Source: Hydrangea macrophylla (taxonomy: Eukaryota > Streptophyta > Magnoliopsida > Cornales > Hydrangeaceae). From it: a stretch of 64,000 nucleotides of DNA. The DNA is taken from NCBI GenBank assembly GCA_033977485.1, contig CM066991.1, positions 33,415,850 through 33,479,849 of the forward strand. Direction: 5' to 3'. Numbering within the stretch: position 1 is the first letter of the stretch; every line of letters begins with the position of its first letter. The notes beneath the pieces are model-generated. The model searched no databases. It was not told the origin of the DNA and worked only from the letters and a program-made list of their open reading frames with translations. A program made the position numbers and the translations under genes. This document shows positions 47,130-58,147 of the stretch, piece by piece.

Positions 47130-47225
47130 ATGGACGACGAGCTAGCTATTGGTCTTATGTATTTTGAACTTTACCTTGTCATTTTCTTAATTGCTGTTAT
47201 GATAATGCTGCGTTGCCCTTGTTAA
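47130..47225 (+). CDS. Micropeptide 1, single-pass membrane type (31 aa)
   Basis: ATG directly after a poly(A) run; 31 codons, stop TAA. Acidic start MDDE, then LMYFELYLVIFLIAVMIML as one hydrophobic helix of about 18-20 residues, ending in RC and a short tail with Cys. A longer in-frame start exists at 46995 (76 codons), but its last codons before MDDE are AAA runs from poly(A), so I prefer 47130. It is paralogous to the peptide at 47268: 15 of the first 29 residues are identical without gaps. No known family recognised. It lies where Athila elements carry envelope-like genes. A small membrane protein of the element is the likely type; function unknown. Confidence 0.5.
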   Translation: MDDELAIGLMYFELYLVIFLIAVMIMLRCPC

Positions 47226-47267
47226 AAAAAAATCCAAGTTTTCTGTTTTTTTTTTAAATAAAAAAAA

Positions 47268-47369
47268 ATGAATGACGAACACGTCACCGCTCTTATGATT
47301 TTTGAAGTTTATACCATAATTTTCCTTATTATTATTATTGTAATGATACGCTGTCTTGGACTTTTCTAA
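47268..47369 (+). CDS. Micropeptide 2, single-pass membrane type (33 aa)
   Basis: ATG again after an A run; 33 codons, stop TAA. Starts MNDE, then LMIFEVYTIIFLIIIIVMI and RC, matching micropeptide 1 position by position. At shared residues several codons differ only in the third base (Glu GAG/GAA, Tyr TAC/TAT, Arg CGT/CGC, Cys TGC/TGT, plus Leu TTA/CTT), suggesting that the protein and not only the DNA was conserved after duplication. The upstream spacers are also poly(A)-like, so the duplicated unit is about 140 bp. No known family recognised. Confidence 0.5.
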   Translation: MNDEHVTALMIFEVYTIIFLIIIIVMIRCLGLF

Positions 47370-47611
47370 AAAAAAAAAAAAAAGAGAGAGAGAGAGAGAA
47401 AAATGTAGTTTTCTAGTTTTTTTTTTTTTTGTTTAAAAAAAAAAAAAAAAAAATTTAGTTTCTGAATGTATATATTTTTCTTAAATATTTTTAGTTTTTA
47501 AATAAAATTCTCACCCACCCCCTCTAAGCTCTCTTTAATTAGATCTTAGTTGATAGTTGGAAGGAGTGGAGGGTTGAGTCTAGCCTCTCTTGTTGGCTGA
47601 GAGTATAAAAA

Positions 47612-47872
47612 ATGGATCCAATAGTCGATGACTAGACGTTAATGGGTCGCTCACTTGTTTCTGAGCAGAAGAAACCCTTTGCTGGCACTAGCCTTTATGC
47701 CATCAAAAGGAAAGCTAAAAGGTTAGGATGGTGTTTGAATTGTTATAGAGAAGAATGTCCTGGTTTAATTGCTCACAATGGCACATCTTTTAAAGTTTAC
47801 TACTGTTACAAAAGACAATTCAAATCAAAACAAAAGAAAATTTTGGTTGAGAAGGAGGACTGGATCCTTTGA
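47612..47872 (+). pseudogene. Small Cys-containing ORF of element G
   Basis: ATG at 47612 opens MDPIVDD then TAG (47633), perhaps a former Trp codon; the same frame reopens with ATG 47642 and runs 76 codons. It is Lys/Arg-rich with a possible metal-binding pattern C-x2-C-x4-C-x16-C (WCLNCYREEC ... YYCYKRQF). This could be a zinc-knuckle or nucleic-acid-binding peptide. No family is recognised. It follows the micropeptides in the same orientation. Confidence 0.4.
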
Positions 47873-49570
47873 TACCCAAATAAGTTTTGTTTTCCCATTC
47901 CTCATTTCTTTTTATTTTTATTTTTAGTTTTTGTACAGTCAATAATTTTTCAGTCAGGTCAGACTTTAAAATGATCCTACGTGTACATCTGGTTTTCATT
48001 AGCTGGTTCGATAGGAGTAATTTGCATGATCCAAGCATCACCAGATATGTCTATTGCGGTGAATGTCCCTAGAGGTAGCGAAAAACTAAGTAAAGCCAGA
48101 GTTATCTCCTAGCCTCTTACTGATGTTTTAGCTTGCTAGTGGTTCTAGACTCATCTCTTTTACTAGAGGTGGATGGGTAATCATGACAACTTGGACGCTC
48201 CGGATTGCGTAGCCTCTCTTGTATAAGTGCAGAGGATACTAGTTGCACCATATATGTATCCAACTTAGTGGATATGTTTAGGATTTTTCAGAAGTTTTTC
48301 TTTTACTCTATATAAGATAAATTTGACACGTTAATGTTATTTTGGGTATGTTAATAGCATATAACACATTGTCACATGTTTTACTATTTTCAAATGTTAG
48401 AAACTCTTTAAACTTTAAACACTTTTGAAACAGTGTGAAAATATTTACTGAATCTAAATGGATGAGTAAGCATAAACAATGCAGTTTAAAAACAAGTAGT
48501 GGAAACTAATTAACCCATGTGAGCTTTTGTGCCAATCTTTTTTTATGAGGGTTACTATTTCTTTTCAGTCTCATTTTATTCTCTTTATCATATCACTTGT
48601 TAAGAGTCTCATTATTTTCTTTTTCTTTGCCTGATCATTAGAAGAAAACGTTCAGGATTTACCATTAGAACGTCCAAATTACTTAAATGAACAAAGTCAA
48701 TCTATTTTTAAAATGATTTAGGTCATCTGTTCTTTCAAATGCACCCCCCTTCACCTAATATTACCTTATTCTCAGTTTTATCCAAATCATACCTTGCTCC
48801 ACCTGGGAGTACAAACCTCACTTCTATATCCAGGTATGTGATTGGACTGTATTAATATTGTAAGAAGTGGTAAAGAAAGAAAGGAGTTGATTTCAAAAAA
48901 AAAAATGATGAGAAACTATAAAAAAAAAAAAAAAAATGTACATATGATAAAAAGGAGAAGAAGAAGAGATTGGAATGAATTGCGCAAACACTCCAATCAC
49001 ATGCTTAGAACAAATACACCCCAAATCTCCTACTCATCTTAATTTCTAACCTACCAGTCAAAGTCTTAATGATTTAAAAGAAATTGATTTTTAAATTTAA
49101 GTGATAAGGATGTTCTCCACGGTAGATCGCTCTTCTAATGCTAAGTATTCTTTCATGAGACTTATTGTACTCCAAATGCCTATATATTGAGTCATAAAAA
49201 ATATGAAAGCAACTTTTTTGTCTTTGCTTCCCTACCAAGTGAGATGTTCTCTACACCGGTTTCTGAGAGTTTCTCATTAAAAGAGTGAAATCCTAGTGAG
49301 ATTTGAGTTAAAACTACAAGTTTTATGACTGCTATTGGCTATGTAAACTTTGAAGTTAAGATCAGTTGCTTGATTTTTCAAGTACACACTGTAAGTTTAA
49401 AGAGTATAAAAAAAATGCTACCATTAAAAAACTGTGAGTATATGTGTTGCATTATTATTATATACTTGAAAATTTCATTTTATTGCCAAATTTAATCTTA
49501 TCTGTTGTAAAATGAGAAAATCTATTTTTACTTTTATTTTAATTTACTTTTACTTTAAAAAAAATCTTAA
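47873..49570 (+). other. Element G 3' UTR
   Basis: AT-rich with poly(A) tracts (for example 48895-48935) and no convincing coding region. Nothing recognised before the conserved block. Confidence 0.55.
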
Positions 49571-49700
49571 GGAATTTTGTGGGTATATTCACTGCAAACC
49601 CTCACGAGACAACACTCGTCCACTAGGGGTAACCTAGGGGTTTAACGGCTTGTTGCATACGCTAAATGCAATCGCGATTCCTGCGACAGTGAGTTAAGTA
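49571..49700 (+). other. Conserved 3' UTR block (element G copy)
   Basis: GGGTATATTCACTGCAAACC ... GACAACACTCGTCCACTAGG ... GGTTTAACGGCTTGTTGC ... GCGATTCCTGCGACAGTG. It matches 26327-26445 and 57398-57515 in element E on the other strand, i.e. the same orientation relative to each element. It lies about 100 bp before the polypurine tract. Confidence 0.75.
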
Positions 49701-49767
49701 ATTTTATTTTCCTTAGTTTATTTCTACTTTTAATAAAATTTTTAGAACAATTTCGTTTTTCACTTCA

Positions 49768-49802
49768 TTGCTAGGGACTAGCAATAAGCTAGTTGAGGGG
49801 TG
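49768..49802 (+). promoter_or_regulatory. Hairpin and polypurine tract of element G
   Basis: TTGCTAG-GGA-CTAGCAA (49768-49784, perfect 7-bp stem) followed by AAGCTAGTTGAGGGGTG ending at the LTR start 49803. The polypurine tract primes plus-strand DNA. Confidence 0.8.
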
Positions 49803-52192
49803 TGACAAACATTGAATATTGCACATTTATGTGTCAATATAATAGACATAATGCTCATTTAATCCCCCAAATCCTTAGTTTTACATGTATATTTAAATTA
49901 ATATAATTTAATTGTGATGTCACTTAAATGCGTGTAATTATTTGTTTTTACATATTTTATATGTTTAGGTAAAAATGAAGTGAAATAAAGGGAAGGAAAG
50001 AAGTAGCAACCACACCATAATATATTCATATGAATAGTAATGAATAGTAGTGAATAGTAATGAATAGTAAAATTTTTGAAAAAAACGTCCAAAGGAACAA
50101 AAAAAAAAAGATGAAAGAGATGGAAAATGACATCCAAGCTTAGTTTGGATGTCAGTTGATTTTTTGTCTTCTTCTCTTATGTGCAGGATTTCAACACATT
50201 GTCAGAGAAGGCAAAGAAAAATTGAGGCGCGAAGAAGGAAAAAAATTAGCAGATGACGAACGCGGTGATGAATTTTCATCGCAGTTCGTCTATAAAAGGA
50301 AAGGAGAAGACAGAGAAGAAAAAAAAAACACAGCTTCACAAGCAACAATCACTGTTAGGGAGAGAATAGTTTAGGGGAGGTTATCATGTGAGCACTTTAT
50401 ATTGTCCCTAGAAATAGGAAACTTTAATTTTTCTTTGCCTTTTCTAGTTCTAGTAGTTGTAAAATTTTACTTTTATGTAATTGATGATTTCATGTTCAAA
50501 AATATGTAGTAAAACTTTGTGTACTATATTTCTTAAATTTAAAATATTTGTTTTCTTGTATGACCTTTGTCACTTTGTGGTAGTAAAAATAGTCCTATTT
50601 AAATTTAGATTTAATATTTTTAGTCTAGTAGTACTTGTAGTTGTCCCCTAAAATAGTTTAAAACTCCAAATTTCCAGTTTTTATAGCAATATTTTTATTC
50701 ACTAGAAGACAGATTTTGTGATTAAATGCCAGATTTCTTAGCCACGTAGTTGTTGTAATCACCTACCAAAGTCCCAAGCACACCATATTCATATCTCACT
50801 CCAAATTAGATTTGGATTTGGTTTGGCCTTATTTGTGTTCTTGGAGTTCAACCACTGTGACCCCACAAGAATCCAAAGTCAAAGGTTTAGTATTTTATTT
50901 TTGGTTCAGTATTTTCATTTATGTATATTTTATTAGCCTAGTTGTACTAAACTTTGCTATTTTTCAGATTCCACAAATTCAACCCCAGCTCATGTTAAGT
51001 AAAGAAAATAATATATAATATTATTTTTCACCCTTACCTTGGTTTTACAACTTTAATTTTAATTGGACGGTGATTGCGTGCATCTATTTAATTTATCTTT
51101 TATTTTGATTTTAAAGACAGTTTCATAATGGTAGGCTAAAACTTTAATTGGGGATATGTAGTAAAAACTTAGAAACCACAGCTTCTGTGCACTAATCTTA
51201 AATGGGCAAATTTATCTAGATGGGTTGTTTTTCCATTTATGGCAAAAAATATCTATGTATCTATAGTTTATGACCATTTAACATGCTTATATACTATGGG
51301 TATATTGGGCTCAAAAGAGTACATATTTGAAATAAAAAGCCTAATTATGTGGATTGTCAAACTATGCCTTTTGTCATAAAAAACACCTAGCATACTCAAA
51401 CAACTCATATGACAAAGTTAATATTTCAAATATGTGTTTATATATATATATATTTCTATCCAATAATAGATAGGCAATTGTGTAGTGGCAGAGTGGTGGG
51501 GACTGGACGCCGAATAACCCACGTCCGCGGTGGGGCATGGTTCGAACCTGTCTACTGCCCAATTGCCTTTTAATTTTTCTTTAAACCAAACGACGTCGTT
51601 TCGTATCAAACCTGACACACTTGATATGACCCTGACTAGTGAAAGTTTATTTTTAAATAAAGAATGACTCTGCAGTCTTAAATGCCAAACGCTTTTCAAA
51701 TGCACAAAAATTGTGGGATCTAGTGTTGGTTTGCATATTCCCAATTTCTTTAAATCATTCCCCCCTAGTTAATTAATATTTCCTGTTTAATAATAGTTTT
51801 GCTTAAATATCTGTATTATTTCCATCTTTCGCTATTATTAAATCTAAAAAGTTTATCTCACAAAAATTTAGCTTTTATTTATTTTTCTTCCTTTTCTTAC
51901 TAGTATCTTAGTCAATTTATTTTGCACTGTGAAAATCTTTACCGTAAACTAATTAGGAAAAAATAGCTTTAATTACTTTTATTGCAAAACTATAAAAATT
52001 AGTAGTTTAGTAAAACCCCACAAAAATCCATCATCTTTTATTTTCTTTTTAGTGACAAAATAGTTATCTGCCTAACTTTATAAAATTTTATTCCGTTCCC
52101 TATGGGTTCGACCTGGACTTTCAGAACTTTATTACTTGTACGATCACCTACACTTGGGTGTGATAAGAAAACGCGTCAATAGGTTGTCGTCA
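49803..52192 (+). repeat. Element G 3' LTR
   Basis: 2390 bp, TGACAAAC to GTCGTCA, followed by target duplication ATTGC (52193-52197). It lacks the 1.35 kb insertion of the 5' LTR. It carries the palindrome-TATA pair (50255-50297), the shorter hairpin (50128-50154) and the tRNA-like segment (51468-51560). Confidence 0.95.
51468..51560 (+). other. tRNA-like segment in 3' LTR
   Basis: Second copy of the segment at 37223-37315, with the same A-box (TGGCAGAGTGG) and B-box (GGTTCGAACCT) words and the pairing ends GGCAATTG/CAATTGCC. Only two or three bases differ between copies. Confidence 0.5.
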
Positions 52193-52197
52193 ATTGC

Positions 52198-53065
52198 ATA
52201 AGCCAAAAGGCATACGGCGGTAGGCGAATGTACCGAACGGACAAGTGAAAGTCATTTTCTCCTGATCTTCAGGAGCTATTTCGATTTGGTTATAGCCACT
52301 ATATCCGTCCAAGAAGCAATAAAATTTATGACCCGCCACTCTTTCTAACATTTGATCCATGAATGGCAATGGAAAGTGGTCTTTCCGGGTCACAGTATTT
52401 AACTTTCGGTAATCAATACACATCCTCCATCCAGTAGGGATGCGTGTTGGTACTAACTCGCCGTGTTTGTTTGGGATAACTGTTATACCAGTCTTTTTGG
52501 GCACCACCTAGGTTGGACTAACCCAAGAGCTGTCAGAGATAGGGTATATTATCCCAACATCTAGAAGTTTTAAGACTTCTTTTTTCACTACTTTTTGCAT
52601 ATTAGGATTCAGACGCCTCTGCATTTGTCGCGACGGTTTAGCGTCTTCCTCCAGATATATCTTATGGGTACAAATAGATGGGCTTATGCCTTTTAAATCG
52701 GCAATAGTCCATCCTAATGCTCCCTTGTGTAGTTTGAGCATTTGAATCAACTTATCCTCTTGTTCTGAATTTAACGTGGATGAGATTATAACAGGATAAG
52801 TCTTGTCAGTCCCCAGAAAAGCATATTTGAACTCTTTTGGGAGCTCCTTTAATTCTAGATCGGGAAACTGAAAGTTCGAAGGCATAGTTAACTTCGTTTT
52901 TGGATGTAAGGGTTCATATGGTGTGACCCACATGCATTCAGCTCTATCTTCCTCTTTTATTTCCATCATGAGGCAGGCATGATTTAGGGCAGCGTCCAAT
53001 GGAGTAGAATCATTAGATTGATAAGTAGCGTCAAATTGTGACACAACTACCTCCAAAGGATCTTT
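52198..53065 (-). pseudogene. Element E reverse transcriptase, 5' half
   Basis: Contains the linker (MPSNFQFPDLELKELPKEF), RT entry (QRRLNPNMQKVVKKEVLKL), GWRMCIDYRKLNTVTRKDHF, the first catalytic Asp (CFLDGYSGYNQIEIAPEDQE) and RMPFGLCN, where element G interrupts it. A TAG at 52508 replaces Gln (CAG in G) and a TAG at 53066 separates it from the protease frame. It continues at 34146 downwards. Confidence 0.9.
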
Positions 53066-54222
53066 CTAATCTACAAAATTAGCCTCCTCTTCGATGACCG
53101 TTTCAATGAAGTTAACTTCTTCTTCATCCTCGTATTCTTCAGGTCGGGGATTTGAAAAAATCTTGACATTTAAGGTCATGTTCCCGAATACGATGGTCAT
53201 AATACCACTTCTTATTTTGATTATGGCATCGATGGTGTTGAGGAATGGACGTCCAAAAATCACCGGGATTTGTGAACATGGGTTAGACACAGGTTTAATG
53301 TCCAGATCACAAAATCGACCGGGAAGATAAATGTATCAATCTGTACCAGAACGTCTTCTAATATTCCTCTAGGATATTTGACTGACCTATCTGCCAATTG
53401 CAATACAACTCGGGTAGGTTTGAGTTCACCCAACCCTAGTTGTTTATAGACTGAGTATGGCAACAGGTTTACGCTTGCTCCTAAATCAAGGAGTGCATTG
53501 TCTATCCTTTGATTCCCAATTCGACACGAGATAGTTGGGGTGCCAAGGTCTTTTAACTTCGGAGGCAATTTGTTTTGAATGATTGCACTTGCTTGGCAAG
53601 CGACATAGACATGTTTCTTTACACTTTGCCTCCTTTTGACCGTGCATAAGTCCTTCAGATACTTAGCGTAGGCTGGCACTTGTTTGATTGCATCGAGGAG
53701 TGGGAGATTGATTTTAACTTGTTTGAACAATTTCAAGAACTCCTGATTCTTTGCCTCGTGTTTGGGCTTCTGGAGCCTTTGAGGGTAAGGCGCAGGGAAA
53801 GGGCATTTAGGTAATTCATCAATGACGGGCTCCTTTCCAGGCCTTCTCTCAACTTCTTCTACTTCTTTAGGGGCGTCCTTGTTTAGTTCTAATTGTTTGT
53901 CATTAGTGGACGACTCTTCTACTTGAGTAAATGGTTTGCTCCTAGTCACCACTTCTTCCTCTTCATACTCCTCGGGAGTAGAATGAGGCATGTTTTGCCC
54001 TATGACTTTGCCACTTCTTAGTGTAGTCACGGTTTTTGCCTGTTCATGATTAAGAGGGCCATTATTGTACCCCTTTGGGTTTGGAAGTGGTTGAGCGGGA
54101 AATGTGCCACTCGAACCCTCTTGTCGTGCATCCATCCTCTCTAATGTCGCGGACATTTTGCTCATCATTTGAATTAACTGTTGCGTTAAATTCGCGTTAG
54201 AGAGTGGATCTTCCTCTTGCAC
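53066..54222 (-). pseudogene. Element E Gag-protease region
   Basis: Open over 320 codons (54222-53260): coiled segment LIQMMSKMSATLERMDARQE, TTLRSGKVIGQ, conserved SCRIGNQRIDNALLDLGASV with protease DLG active site, and LADRSVKYPRGILEDVLVQI. A one-base loss at about 53308 shifts to the frame ending at 53066, which has QIPVIFGRPFLNTIDA. Confidence 0.86.
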
Positions 54223-55522
54223 CTTCTGTGAGGTGGCACATAGACATTTGCTTGTTGATTATGTGAGGGTTCAGCGTTGTTGTAGTTGTTTGATCTATTT
54301 TGATTGAATGGCTGGGACTGCCTGTTGTATTGCCCTTGATATTGGTTATTGTTATTGTAGGGCTGTTGTTGTTGATATTGGTTTTGGGTCCCAGCATATT
54401 TATCCAATCGAACCCGGGGTGATTCCATCTATTGTTGTTATTTTGCATATTATAATTATTGTAGGAATTCCCCGCCCCCCTATACCCTTGCATGGCATTC
54501 ATTTCCATGGGGGGTTGTTCTTGAAAATACGGCACATTGGGACAGTATTAAGTAGCATGTCCCAGCATGTTGCATGTGCCGCATGGTTCTTCAGGCAAAA
54601 ACTGCCTAGAACTCTCTCCCTTCATTCCCAATTCTTCCACTTTCTTTGCTAGTTCTTCATATTTATTCATCAGATGATCCTCACTTTTTAGTTGGTATAA
54701 ACTTTTCTCTTCCACACAGGATATCTGTGAGCGTGGGACATCATCTAAATTTGACCACTCATGGGCATGTTCAGCTAACCACTCAAAATGAGCTTCAGCT
54801 TCCTCCGTGTTTTTGCGAAGAAATGGCCCTGAACTCATGGTCTCGACCAATTTCTTGGTTTCACCGTTTAATCCTTCATAAAAGTAGCTAATGGTTCGCC
54901 ATTTCTCGTACCCGTGATGTGGGCATGAGAGCAGCAAATCCTTGAAACGTTCCCAAGTTTGGGTGAATTTTTCATTGCTCTTTTGTTTGTAAGAATTTAT
55001 TTGTCGTTTAAGCTCGGTGGTCATGCGAGGTGGAAAGAATTTCTTCAGGAAAGTAGTGTCCATCGCATGCCAGGTGTAGATGGAGTTTGGCTTCAAGGTG
55101 AGTAACCACGCTTTTGCTTTATCCTTCAGAGTGAAAGGAAATAGCATTAGACGTGTTACATCTACAGGACAATTCTGTGATAAAGTTTTACAAACATCCT
55201 CAAAGTCCTTGACATGTAGATATGCCTTCTCGCTCTCTATTCCATGAAAGGTATGAAGGAGTTGAATCATTCCATTGCGAAATTGGAATTCACCTGCATG
55301 AGGTGGAATGAGAATACAAGATGGCGTAGGTGCGTGTTCGGGTGTCATGAGGTCACAAAAAGGACGCAGTGAATCGTCAATTGGTACGACCACATTATCA
55401 TCGTTTTTGCTTTGATTATTAGCCATTGAATCGATCGGTGTAACTATGGGGTTAATAGAACTAGAGGAACTGGATGAATAGAATGGGTATCCGTAAATTC
55501 CTTCAATGGAATTATCGGACAT
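54223..55522 (-). pseudogene. Element E gag
   Basis: ATG at 55522. Ser-run near residue 15, then TFHGIESEKAYLHVKDFEDV, LMLFPFTLKDKAKAWLLTL, WERFKDLLLSCPHHGYEKW and KKLVETMSSGPFL. The zinc knuckle C-x2-C-x4-H-x4-C is broken by TAA inside it (CGTCNMLGHAT, stop, then Y-C). The Asn/Gln-rich part after it shifts frame (about 54430 and 54200). Structural particle protein of the element. Confidence 0.88.
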
Positions 55523-55651
55523 AAAGGGGTAGTTCCCAAGAAATTTTTAATCTAAAGAACAAAAGAAAAAGAAAAACAGAAAAAGATAAGGAAAGATTGA
55601 GGTAATCGAAGCGTTAGCTTGTCGCCTTCCCCGGCAACGGCGCCAAAAACT
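55523..55651 (-). promoter_or_regulatory. Element E leader and primer binding site
   Basis: The primer site TGGCGCCGTTGCCGGGGA occupies 55645-55628 on the minus strand, 6 bp from the LTR end at 55652. The leader to gag is only about 105 bp. Confidence 0.9.
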
Positions 55652-57254
55652 TGACATGAGAATTCTTCTGTGTGCGCTTGTGTGCTATACCCAAGTGTAG
55701 GTAATCGTGCAAGTAGTAGTCTAGTTAAGTCCAGGTCGATCCCACAGGGAAGGTGTTAAACTAATTACTTAGATTAATCTAAAAAAAAAAGAAAATAAAA
55801 TTCAATATTTTAAAGGCGCGTAGAACACAAAGTCCCACGATTTAACAATTACTAAAAGTAGAGCAATTAAACTAGAGTAACTAATTACTAACTCAACTAA
55901 TTAAAGTGATGATTTAAAATGTGTTTTTCTTAATTAAAAAGGAATGTTGGGATTACACAAATCCACCGCGACCTAGCCATCCACCATGCAATTACGTTGA
56001 AACTCAATGGAGTACATTTTCTACAATATTCCGTATTTCTCTTAGGATAAAGAATCTATAGTCCTTTCATGACCGGGACTATATCATCACAATGGAGTTT
56101 GAAATACACAAAAGAGGTTTAAAACAATAGTTTAGACTCTCACCTACAATGGTATTAGCATTGAGGGTGGTTTGCAAAATATATTGAAGAAAAATGCCTG
56201 AAGGCTTAACGTTTACAGACTGTTTTGACAAACTGAGCGTTTTGGGACAATTTGATAACAATCCAGTAAAACAGAAAGTCTAGGAATACTGCATAGAATG
56301 TCCTCAAGAAAAAGGACGCTTTCGATCGATCGAACATCTTCTTCTCTCAATCGATTGAACTGTCTTCGATTGCTCGACAATGTCTCTGGTCCGATCGATC
56401 GAACTACTTCGTTCGATCGAACACAGGAATTAATCTGCTGCATGGCAGAGGCCTGAGATCATGGTTTCATCGTGATCTCCCAACCTGGGGACTACTCAGA
56501 CATGGTCTGGAGTGTCACAGATGTGTTTTTAACGTAGAGGTCCATTAAAGTTTTGTTTGGTTGTGTTTTAATCATGCAAACTATAAAAACTAGTTGTATA
56601 ACTATGTCTAACATGCAAGGCTACTGAATAGCAGATTGAACTTCTATAAACTAAGTGCAGAAAATGAATAAAGTAGCCTGGAACTGAAAACTTGTATTAA
56701 ACTAGAAAAAACCAATCCCAAAGCAACATCCAACCTTCAAAACCTACAAAAACATGAAAACCTCTCTATCTCTCGCTCTAAAAACTGATAAAAATAATGG
56801 GGGCATCCTCCTGGACGTACATAATACAAGTATATATACTTAAGACCTAATGCTAGGGTTAAAAACCCGCTTCTGCTGCGTGCGCGTATATTCTGATAAA
56901 AGCCATGTTCGATCGATCAAACATCCTTAGATCGATCGAACTTCTGGATATTCGATTGCTTGAGCTTCTCTCGATCGATCGAATGGTCTTCAATCGATCG
57001 AACTCTGTATTTCAACTTTTAATTGTCTTCATTAGAATCCAGCACTTCCTTTTATCGTTATCTTTCAATTCTTCACACAGCAACTGTAGTCTGCACAAAT
57101 TACAGCTAAAACACACAACTTATCATAGTTTAATCAAATTGTGTACAAGCTGGCATTATAATTCAAATTGCAGATAAATGAAGGAATTGTAAACTAAATC
57201 AATACATTTTCTTCTTTTAGCGCGGTTGTATTTTACAAATACCCCTGCTTGTCA
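55652..57254 (-). repeat. Element E 5' LTR
   Basis: Matches the 3' LTR 24510-26183 with few differences by eye. Minus-strand start TGACAAGC..., end GAATTCTCATGTCA. It has fewer CGATCGATCGA copies than the 3' LTR, and the palindrome AAGTATATATACTT at 56828-56841. Confidence 0.8.
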
Positions 57255-58147
57255 CAACCCCCAACTAGCGATTTGCTAGTCCCTAACAATAGAGCGAAAA
57301 TAAAAACAAGCTAAACTACACTATAAAAGAAAAACTAAAATAACTAAATCCAGATTAGCTAAACTAAAATAACAAGAAAGAAAACTATCTAAATCACTTT
57401 CGTAGGAATCGTGGTTGCATTTAGCAAATACAACAAGCCGTTAAACCCCTAGGTTCCCCCTAGTGGACGAGTGTTGTCTCGTGAGGGTTTGCAGTGAATA
57501 TACCCACAAAATTCTCCGATTTTAAGCTAAAAAAGATATAGAATATCTTTTACCATTCCCTTTTATTCATCTATTAATTTAGCTCTACAAAACACATCAT
57601 CCTCATTCAAACCATAAAAGAAATGCACATGTTCCTCATGTCACCAAGATAAAAATAACATATGCGTCACACCCATGCATCCGTGTGTGTGTGAAATTAA
57701 CAGCTATACATCAAACTTTATTTAGAGTTGTTTAAACAATCATACTCTCAGAACTGGTAGTTTCAACTCAATCCTCACATAGTTATTACACTCAAAAATG
57801 AACATCCCACAGAAACTTGGCTAATAATGATCGCACATGGTATGAAAGCTTTCGTAAGAGTGATTTTTTGGATACTAATGCTTTCATACTTGACTCTATA
57901 GAAGACGAACATTTAGAGTGTATAGTCTCATGAAAGGAATACTACTTACTAGAGGAGCGAAATACCGTGGATAACTCAAATTACACTTTCATGTTTAAAC
58001 TAAGTTGTTGAGAATCATTAAGGCTTTGACTTTTCGGTTTTTATTTAATAGGGTAGAAATTAGAGGGGTAAGAAATTGCACATTTCTAGCATGTGACTGT
58101 GTTTAGTAATTTCTTCACTTTATTCCAACCATTCTCTCCATACATAT
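57255..58147 (-). mobile_element. 3' UTR of a second E copy sharing the LTR
   Basis: Beyond the outer end of the 5' LTR the sequence does not turn into element C gag but continues with a polypurine tract, hairpin (57273-57289, one stem base changed), conserved block (57398-57515) and 3' UTR colinear with 26184-27078. It ends where element B is inserted. It is read as the 3' end of another E copy in tandem; the alternative is that the LTR is longer than annotated. Confidence 0.55.

Larger units (their letters stand above)
34147..52192 (+). mobile_element. Element G: complete Athila-type retrotransposon
   Basis: Perfect 5-bp target duplications ATTGC (34142-34146 and 52193-52197) flank two LTRs starting TGACAAACATTGAATATTGC and ending GTCGTCA. 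Order: 5' LTR, primer site, gag, protease, RT-RNase H, integrase (split by a solo LTR), a region with small ORFs, conserved 3' UTR block, polypurine tract, 3' LTR. Coding parts carry several stops and frameshifts, so it cannot move on its own. It inserted into RT of element E in the opposite orientation. Confidence 0.95.
24510..57254 (-). mobile_element. Element E: Athila-type retrotransposon, split by element G
   Basis: On the minus strand: 5' LTR (57254-55652), primer site, gag, protease, RT to 52198, then element G, then the rest of RT-RNase H, integrase, a spliced extra gene, an ORF3, 3' UTR, polypurine tract and 3' LTR (26183-24510). The RT sequence on the two sides of G joins exactly at the ATTGC duplication (52193-52197 and 34142-34146). 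The left end lies in gag of element C after GGCGG (24505-24509). The two LTRs are highly similar by eye (1674 and 1603 bp; the difference is mainly extra GATC-rich repeats), so insertion is fairly recent relative to C. Confidence 0.88.
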
